Assembly (NCBI GenBank): GCA_947177165.1
Contig: CAMWTP010000003.1
Coordinates: 62,001-126,000 of the forward strand
Source of the DNA: an uncultured Lachnospiraceae bacterium
GTDB lineage: Bacteria > Bacillota > Clostridia > Lachnospirales > Lachnospiraceae
Length of the DNA: 64,000 bases
Direction: 5' to 3'
A program made the translations under genes and the position numbers. Position 1 is the stretch's first letter. Each line of letters starts with the position of its first letter. A model generated the notes under the pieces. It saw only the letters and a list, made by a program, of their open reading frames with translations. It did no database searches and had not been told where the DNA came from. Below are positions 63,621 to 64,000 of the stretch, one piece after another.

Positions 63621-64000
63621 TCATTTTTTGACAAAATGAAATAATCCGTACCGATATTCTCCATTATGCATATCATTATCATATTTATAAATATCCACAT
63701 TATATTCAATTTTCTTTTCCGCAGCACAGGAATATTCCACTAATTGTAATGATAAAAAACTCTCCACTACTGTGCTAGCATAAAAGACTCTGTGAGCGTT
63801 AAATTCCACCCTCTCCTTTCCAATAGGAACAGAAATATAAAGATTTCCACCTTTTTTTAATTTTTTTTGTATATTATCAAAGCACTTAAAGCAGGATTCG
63901 GGATCAATCGGGTCACCATATCTCCCCAAACCAAAATGCTCTAAGGAACATAGTGCAGACATACTTTCAATACTTTCATCCGCAATTTGATGTAGATAAG
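63621..64000 (-). CDS. DUF268-type methyltransferase-like protein (5' end outside window)
   Basis: The frame is open from the window edge (HQIADESIESMSALCSLEHF) to the stop at 63621, about 125 residues, so an ATG at 63962 would be internal. The diagnostic stretch is SLEHFGLGRYGDPIDPE, then GGNLYISVPIGKERVEFNAH with RVFY, matching DUF268, a methyltransferase-related family found in glycan loci. The SAM-binding motif I would be upstream of the window. Confidence 0.85.
   Translation of the reverse strand, partial: YLHQIADESIESMSALCSLEHFGLGRYGDPIDPESCFKCFDNIQKKLKKGGNLYISVPIGKERVEFNAHRVFYASTVVESFLSLQLVEYSCAAEKKIEYNVDIYKYDNDMHNGEYRYGLFHFVKK

Overview
The window reads as a chromosomal segment of an anaerobic Clostridia bacterium, most likely of the family Lachnospiraceae. 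The grounds are gene content (type III glutamine synthetase, class III fructose-bisphosphatase, DUF4179 anti-sigma factor, Rpn-type nuclease remnant, YARHG and RCC1 proteins), strong AGGAGG-type ribosome binding sites, and hairpin-plus-T terminators. I saw no rRNA, tRNA, CRISPR array, insertion sequence or prophage.

Layout. 1-7 kb: an anti-sigma/ECF sigma pair, an aldo/keto reductase, an intergenic stretch with a candidate small RNA and a nested palindromic element, an AGCS amino-acid:Na+ symporter behind a leader terminator, and fbp. 7-19 kb: mostly single genes (GNAT acetyltransferase, bactofilin, chemoreceptor, cysK and metY, two XRE regulators of which one is fused to a methyltransferase, HAD phosphatase, DUF402 protein, short-chain dehydrogenase). 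19-31 kb: a lipoprotein with an internal duplication, a Na+:solute symporter, a MacB-like ABC exporter, a coupled three-gene operon behind a BlaI-like palindrome (truncated M56 sensor, RCC1 protein, YARHG lipoprotein), and two broken genes (Rpn nuclease, SUFU protein). 31-35.7 kb: a candidate non-coding RNA, glnN, and the trmR-trhP pair for tRNA wobble-uridine modification.

35.8-52.8 kb is the outstanding region. Nine tightly packed or overlapping genes lie on the minus strand: an atypical LytTR regulator, a roughly 950-residue DUF6603-like protein, five proteins of no recognised function (one of 1228 residues, two sharing an Ig-like module), a small Ala/Glu-tailed protein, and a 1556-residue BspA-type leucine-rich-repeat protein. 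None has a clear signal peptide. Directly upstream (53.1-54.0 kb) is a secreted LysM protein with a C-terminal TNT (NAD+ glycohydrolase toxin) domain. Its promoter shares an 11-bp element with the regulator's promoter and carries direct repeats one 21-bp period apart. I regard cluster plus toxin as a candidate undescribed system.

54.3-64 kb is a surface-polymer glycosylation locus: a CDP-glycerol glycerophosphotransferase, FkbM and other methyltransferases, GT32 and GT4 glycosyltransferases, and small Rossmann-like proteins. It carries the scars of a block duplication followed by recombination: an FkbM/GT4 chimera, a gene reduced to its two ends, and two copies of a 158-residue protein.
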